Source: Gammaproteobacteria bacterium (GTDB taxonomy: Bacteria > Pseudomonadota > Gammaproteobacteria > GCA-001735895). Taken from it: a DNA stretch of 9,579 bases. Shown here piece by piece: positions 6,943 to 9,579 of the stretch. Both the position numbers and the translations under genes were made by a program. The notes below the pieces were generated by a model that was not told where the DNA came from, made no database searches, and was given only the letters and a program-made list of their open reading frames with translations. Each line of letters starts with the position of its first letter. The stretch's first letter is position 1. The DNA is taken from positions 1 through 9,579 of the forward strand of contig QNFD01000078.1 of NCBI GenBank assembly GCA_003645435.1. The letters run 5' to 3'.

Positions 6943-8202
6943 ATGAGCCAACAACATATCAAAATACCCGACCAGGGCCAGGCTATTACGGCTAACGCCG
7001 ACCTGAGTCTGAATGTTCCAGATAACCCGATTATTCCCTACATCGAGGGTGATGGTATCGGCGCCGATATTTCACCGGTGATGATCCGGGTAGTCGACGC
7101 GGCTATCGAAAAAGCCTACCAGGGCAAGCGCAACATAGCCTGGATGGAAATTTACGCGGGCGAAAAAGCTACCCACATCTATGGTGAAGACGAATGGCTG
7201 CCGGAAGAATCACTGCGGGCGATGAAAGATTATATTGTTTCCATCAAGGGTCCGCTGACCACGCCTATCGGCGGCGGCATCCGTTCCCTGAATGTATCCA
7301 TTCGGCAGCAACTGGATTTATACGCCTGTGTACGACCGGTACGTTATTTCCCAGGTATAGAAACGCCTCTGAAGCACCCGGAAAATACCGAGATGACAAT
7401 CTATCGTGAAAATACCGAAGATATTTACGCCGGCATCGAATGGGAAGCGGGTTCCGACGAAGTCAAAAAGGTTATCAAGTTTTTTACCGAGGAAATGGGG
7501 ATAACCAGTATCCGTTTTCCCGAGACTTCCGGCATTGGCGTCAAGCCGGTATCGTCGCAGGGAACTAAACGCCTGGTAGCCAAGGCGTTTCAGTATGCGG
7601 TTGACAATGATCGCAAGTCGGTGACCCTTGTTCACAAGGGCAATATCATGAAATTTACCGAGGGTGCGTTCAGGAACTGGGGTTATGAACTGGCCAAAGA
7701 AACCTATGGTGCCGTCGAAGTCAATGGCGGCCCCTGGTGTGAATTCAAAAACCCAAAAACGGGCAATACCATCCAGGTGAAAGATGTCATCGCCGACAAT
7801 TTCCTTCAACAAATTCTCTCGCGTCCGACCGAATATGACGTCATCGCAACGCTTAATCTAAACGGTGATTACATTTCCGACGCACTGGCCGCACAGGTAG
7901 GCGGTATAGGTATAGCGCCGGGCGCCAATATCGCCGATACCGTGGGCGTATTCGAGGCGACACATGGAACCGCACCCAAGTACACCGGGCAGAACAAGGT
8001 CAATCCTGGCTCGATCATACTTTCCGCGGAAATGATGCTTCGCTACATGGGCTGGACCGAAGCCGCTGACTTAATTATCAAGGGCATGGAAGGCGCAATC
8101 GGCGCCAAGCAGGTGACCTATGACCTGGCACGAAACGAACCCGGGGTCACAGAGCTAAGCACTTCCGATTTTGGTGAAGCGGTTATTGCTCATATGGGCT
8201 GA
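6943..8202 (+). CDS. icd: Isocitrate dehydrogenase, NADP-dependent
   Basis: This TCA cycle enzyme oxidises and decarboxylates isocitrate to 2-oxoglutarate, making NADPH; it acts as a cytosolic homodimer. The 419 residues align with E. coli Icd (416) at a constant offset of two. Ser115 in GGGIRSLNV corresponds to E. coli Ser113, the residue phosphorylated by AceK. Isocitrate ligands Asn117, Arg121, Arg131 and Arg155 are present, as are catalytic Tyr162 and Lys232 and metal ligands Asp285, Asp309 and Asp313. Lys346-Tyr347 in THGTAPKY with Tyr393 and Arg397 mark NADP rather than NAD use. AGGGA five bases before the ATG supports the start. The conserved serine makes AceK control at the glyoxylate branch possible, but aceK is not in this window. 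It is convergent with ppsR, nine bases between stops. Confidence 0.98.
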   Translation: MSQQHIKIPDQGQAITANADLSLNVPDNPIIPYIEGDGIGADISPVMIRVVDAAIEKAYQGKRNIAWMEIYAGEKATHIYGEDEWLPEESLRAMKDYIVSIKGPLTTPIGGGIRSLNVSIRQQLDLYACVRPVRYFPGIETPLKHPENTEMTIYRENTEDIYAGIEWEAGSDEVKKVIKFFTEEMGITSIRFPETSGIGVKPVSSQGTKRLVAKAFQYAVDNDRKSVTLVHKGNIMKFTEGAFRNWGYELAKETYGAVEVNGGPWCEFKNPKTGNTIQVKDVIADNFLQQILSRPTEYDVIATLNLNGDYISDALAAQVGGIGIAPGANIADTVGVFEATHGTAPKYTGQNKVNPGSIILSAEMMLRYMGWTEAADLIIKGMEGAIGAKQVTYDLARNEPGVTELSTSDFGEAVIAHMG

Positions 8203-8211
8203 AGAAGCAGG

Positions 8212-9042
8212 CTAGCTGGATTGTTCCATGCGGTGCAATCCGGTATCTTCAACGATACGGGCGGCTATTTCTTCCACCGACATGGTGGTGGTATTTAGAT
8301 AGTGTATCTTGTGATGGATATACATATCCTCGGCGGCTTTCAATTCGTAGCGACATTGCTCAAGCGAGGAATATCGGCTATTGGGGCGCCTTTCCTGCCG
8401 GATCTTGCATAAGCGGTTCGCCTCCGTGGTCAATCCATATAAACGATCCATATAGGGACGTATCGGTTCGGGTAAGCGATCTGAATCCATATCTTCTTCT
8501 GTTATCGGATAATTTGCAGCCTTCAGCCCGAATTGCAGGGCCAGGTAAAGGCAGCTAGGCGTTTTTCCGGTCCTCGACACCCCGATCAGTATAATATCGG
8601 TTTCGTCATAGCTACGGGTCTTGCCGCCATCGTCGTGAATCAGGGAAAAATCGATCGCGTCAATTCTTGACTCGTATAAAGAGGGATTATCAAACCGGTG
8701 CGAAAGGTGCGCATGTGAAGACTCCTCGTCCAGAATTTTTTCCAGTCGAGGTAAAAAATCAGCGAGAGGGTCGAGTACCAGTGCTTTACTACTGTCGATT
8801 ATATTTTTTAGATCAAGATCGGCCATGGTTGAAATGATAATGGGTAAGCCATTCGATTCGTCAACGCTACGGTCGATTTCATCGATGACTTTATTAGCTT
8901 TTTCAACGGTATCGATGAATGGAATCGTCTTCGTACGAAAACTAAGTCCCGGAAACTGAGCCAGTAAACTATGCCCCAGGGTTTCCGCGGTAATCGCGGT
9001 ACCGTTGGAGAGAAAATATACCTGTCTGCTATCATCGTCCAT
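8212..9042 (-). CDS. ppsR: PEP synthase regulatory kinase/phosphorylase (DUF299)
   Basis: PpsR is bifunctional: it inactivates phosphoenolpyruvate synthase by ADP-dependent phosphorylation of a threonine next to the catalytic histidine, and reactivates it by phosphate-dependent removal that yields pyrophosphate. The 276-residue product fits the family (E. coli PpsR 277). Hallmarks are the N-terminal VYFLSNGTAITAETLGHSLL, the P-loop GVSRTGKTP (about 154-162), QFGLKAANYP, the RQERRPNSRYSSLEQCR block and the C-terminal SVEEIAARI. An in-frame TTG at 9063 would add seven residues, but the ATG at 9042 fits the family better; no good Shine-Dalgarno is seen for either. It is divergent from ppsA, its expected target, which supports the assignment. 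Repeats surround its start and may control translation. Confidence 0.95.
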   Translation of the reverse strand: MDDDSRQVYFLSNGTAITAETLGHSLLAQFPGLSFRTKTIPFIDTVEKANKVIDEIDRSVDESNGLPIIISTMADLDLKNIIDSSKALVLDPLADFLPRLEKILDEESSHAHLSHRFDNPSLYESRIDAIDFSLIHDDGGKTRSYDETDIILIGVSRTGKTPSCLYLALQFGLKAANYPITEEDMDSDRLPEPIRPYMDRLYGLTTEANRLCKIRQERRPNSRYSSLEQCRYELKAAEDMYIHHKIHYLNTTTMSVEEIAARIVEDTGLHRMEQSS

Positions 9043-9100
9043 AGTCACGGGGATGATAGCCAATTATCAATCGCTTGACGATCAACAAATCTATCATCCC
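9029..9100. repeat. Three-copy GATGATAG-type repeat around the ppsR start
   Basis: CTATCATC occurs at 9029-9036 inside ppsR. Its inverse is at 9050-9059 (GGGATGATAG) just before the ppsR ATG, and CTATCATCCC follows at 9091-9100. The outer pair matches perfectly over 10 bp with 31 bases between; the inner pair matches over 8 bp with 15 bases between, and the ATG (9042-9040) lies in that loop. The middle copy can pair with only one partner at a time, which would allow alternative mRNA folds. A protein-binding role is also possible. Confidence 0.55.
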
Positions 9101-9102
9101 TG

Positions 9103-9117
9103 TCATATTGAATATGA
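9103..9117. repeat. Perfect 15-bp palindrome between ppsR and ppsA
   Basis: TCATATT and AATATGA are exact reverse complements around a single G. The site covers the proposed ppsA -35 and touches the ppsR -10, so a bound dimer would affect both genes. I do not recognise the regulator; it is unlike the Cra (FruR) site known at enteric ppsA. Confidence 0.5.
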
Positions 9118-9135
9118 TAAAGTCTGCTTTATTAT
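9108..9135 (+). promoter_or_regulatory. ppsA promoter candidate
   Basis: TTGAAT (9108-9113), a 16-bp spacer and TATTAT (9130-9135). Four and five of six consensus bases match. Transcription would start near 9142, about 54 bases before ppsA. Confidence 0.45.
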
Positions 9136-9141
9136 TGCCAG
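9114..9141 (-). promoter_or_regulatory. ppsR promoter candidate
   Basis: On the minus strand CTGGCA (9141-9136), a 16-bp spacer and TATCAT (9119-9114). Four and five of six consensus bases match. It would start near 9107, giving a leader of about 65 bases that includes two of the three repeats. It overlaps the ppsA promoter almost completely. Confidence 0.4.
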
Positions 9142-9195
9142 GCCGTTGGAGTTGGATAGAATCCGGCGGTGAATAAACCTCAAGAGAAACCTCGA

Positions 9196-9579
9196 ATGTC
9201 GAATAACGTAGTGTCACTGGACCAACTGGGAATGGACGATGTACCACGGGTCGGCGGCAAAAACGCATCACTGGGTGAAATGATCTCAAACTTGGGAGAA
9301 CTGGGTGTCGCCGTCCCCGGAGGATTTGCAACCACTGCCGATGCCTTTAACAACTTTCTCGAGCAAGCCGGACTCGTCGATAAAATCCACCAGGCACTCG
9401 AACAACTCGACACCGATAATGTCAGGGCGCTTGCCGAAACCGGCGCTCAGTTCAGAAGCTGGGTGATCGATGCCCCGCTAGCGCAGGAATTCCAGGACGA
9501 TATCACCAGGGCCTACGAGACTATGGCCGTGAACGGTAAGCCCGCGACTGTCGCGGTGCGTTCATCCGCTACTGCCGAA
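9196..9579 (+). CDS. ppsA: Phosphoenolpyruvate synthase, 5' part
   Basis: PEP synthase converts pyruvate, ATP and water to PEP, AMP and phosphate, the entry to gluconeogenesis from pyruvate or lactate. Only the first 128 residues are present; the frame is open to the window edge, so the truncation is an artefact of the window. They belong to the N-terminal ATP-grasp domain: RVGGKNASLGEMI (about 18-30), VAVPGGFATTADAF (about 38-51) and the ATP-binding VAVRSSATAE at the end, all as in E. coli PpsA. The ATG at 9196 gives MSNN, the same first four residues as E. coli; an in-frame GTG at 9169 would add nine residues and is less likely. A modest AAGAGA precedes the ATG. The catalytic histidine and PpsR-target threonine lie beyond the window. 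Divergence from ppsR supports the call. Confidence 0.96.
   Translation, partial: MSNNVVSLDQLGMDDVPRVGGKNASLGEMISNLGELGVAVPGGFATTADAFNNFLEQAGLVDKIHQALEQLDTDNVRALAETGAQFRSWVIDAPLAQEFQDDITRAYETMAVNGKPATVAVRSSATAE

Noticed and set aside
7318..7812. 164-residue open frame antisense to icd
   Set aside because: It lies wholly within the strongly conserved icd gene and resembles no family; it is a shadow of icd codon use.
9032..9331. 99-residue minus-strand frame across the ppsR-ppsA gap
   Set aside because: It overlaps the ppsA coding start and the ppsR start in other frames and has no recognisable family or ribosome site.
1..9579. Mobile element, defence system, CRISPR array or biosynthetic cluster
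   Set aside because: Every complete gene is a conserved housekeeping gene; no transposase, integrase, direct-repeat array or composition shift was seen.

Overview
The window looks like ordinary core chromosome of a gammaproteobacterium. The clpS-clpA-infA block in its usual arrangement (infA convergent with clpA), the E. coli-like IF-1, ClpA, Icd and PpsA sequences, and the NADP-type isocitrate dehydrogenase all point there. Base composition is moderate and looks even across the window. I see no insertion sequence, phage gene, tRNA, rRNA or CRISPR array. All ten recognised genes belong to well-known families, so the interest lies in gene order and in the intergenic DNA.

Layout. Bases 35-3579 (minus strand) hold a type II fatty acid synthesis cluster transcribed fabD-fabG-acpP-fabF. 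FabD loads malonate onto ACP, FabG reduces the beta-keto intermediate, AcpP carries the chain and FabF elongates it. fabD and fabG are separated by one base. acpP has its own strong promoter, and a 13-bp stem-loop between acpP and fabF probably sets their ratio. fabF starts with TTG, and its stop overlaps a possible next start in a TGATG. The rpmF-plsX-fabH genes that often precede fabD are absent; infA lies there instead, divergently transcribed.

Bases 3715-6687 hold infA (plus strand) facing clpA and clpS (minus strand). The ClpA unfoldase and its adaptor ClpS serve ClpP-dependent proteolysis, including the N-degron pathway. A 255-bp gap with structured DNA separates clpS from icd. It carries a terminator-like hairpin with no plus-strand gene upstream and may encode a small RNA.

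Bases 6943-9579 concern the TCA cycle and gluconeogenesis: icd (plus), ppsR (minus, ending 9 bp from icd), and the 5' end of ppsA (plus, running off the window). PpsR is the bifunctional kinase/phosphorylase that controls PEP synthase, so the divergent ppsR/ppsA pair is an enzyme next to its own regulator. Their intergenic region holds apparently overlapping opposed promoters, a perfect 15-bp palindrome and three copies of a GATGATAG-type repeat around the ppsR start. I consider this the most interesting regulatory signal here.

I found no convincing new multi-gene system. The findings are regulatory and architectural hypotheses read by eye.
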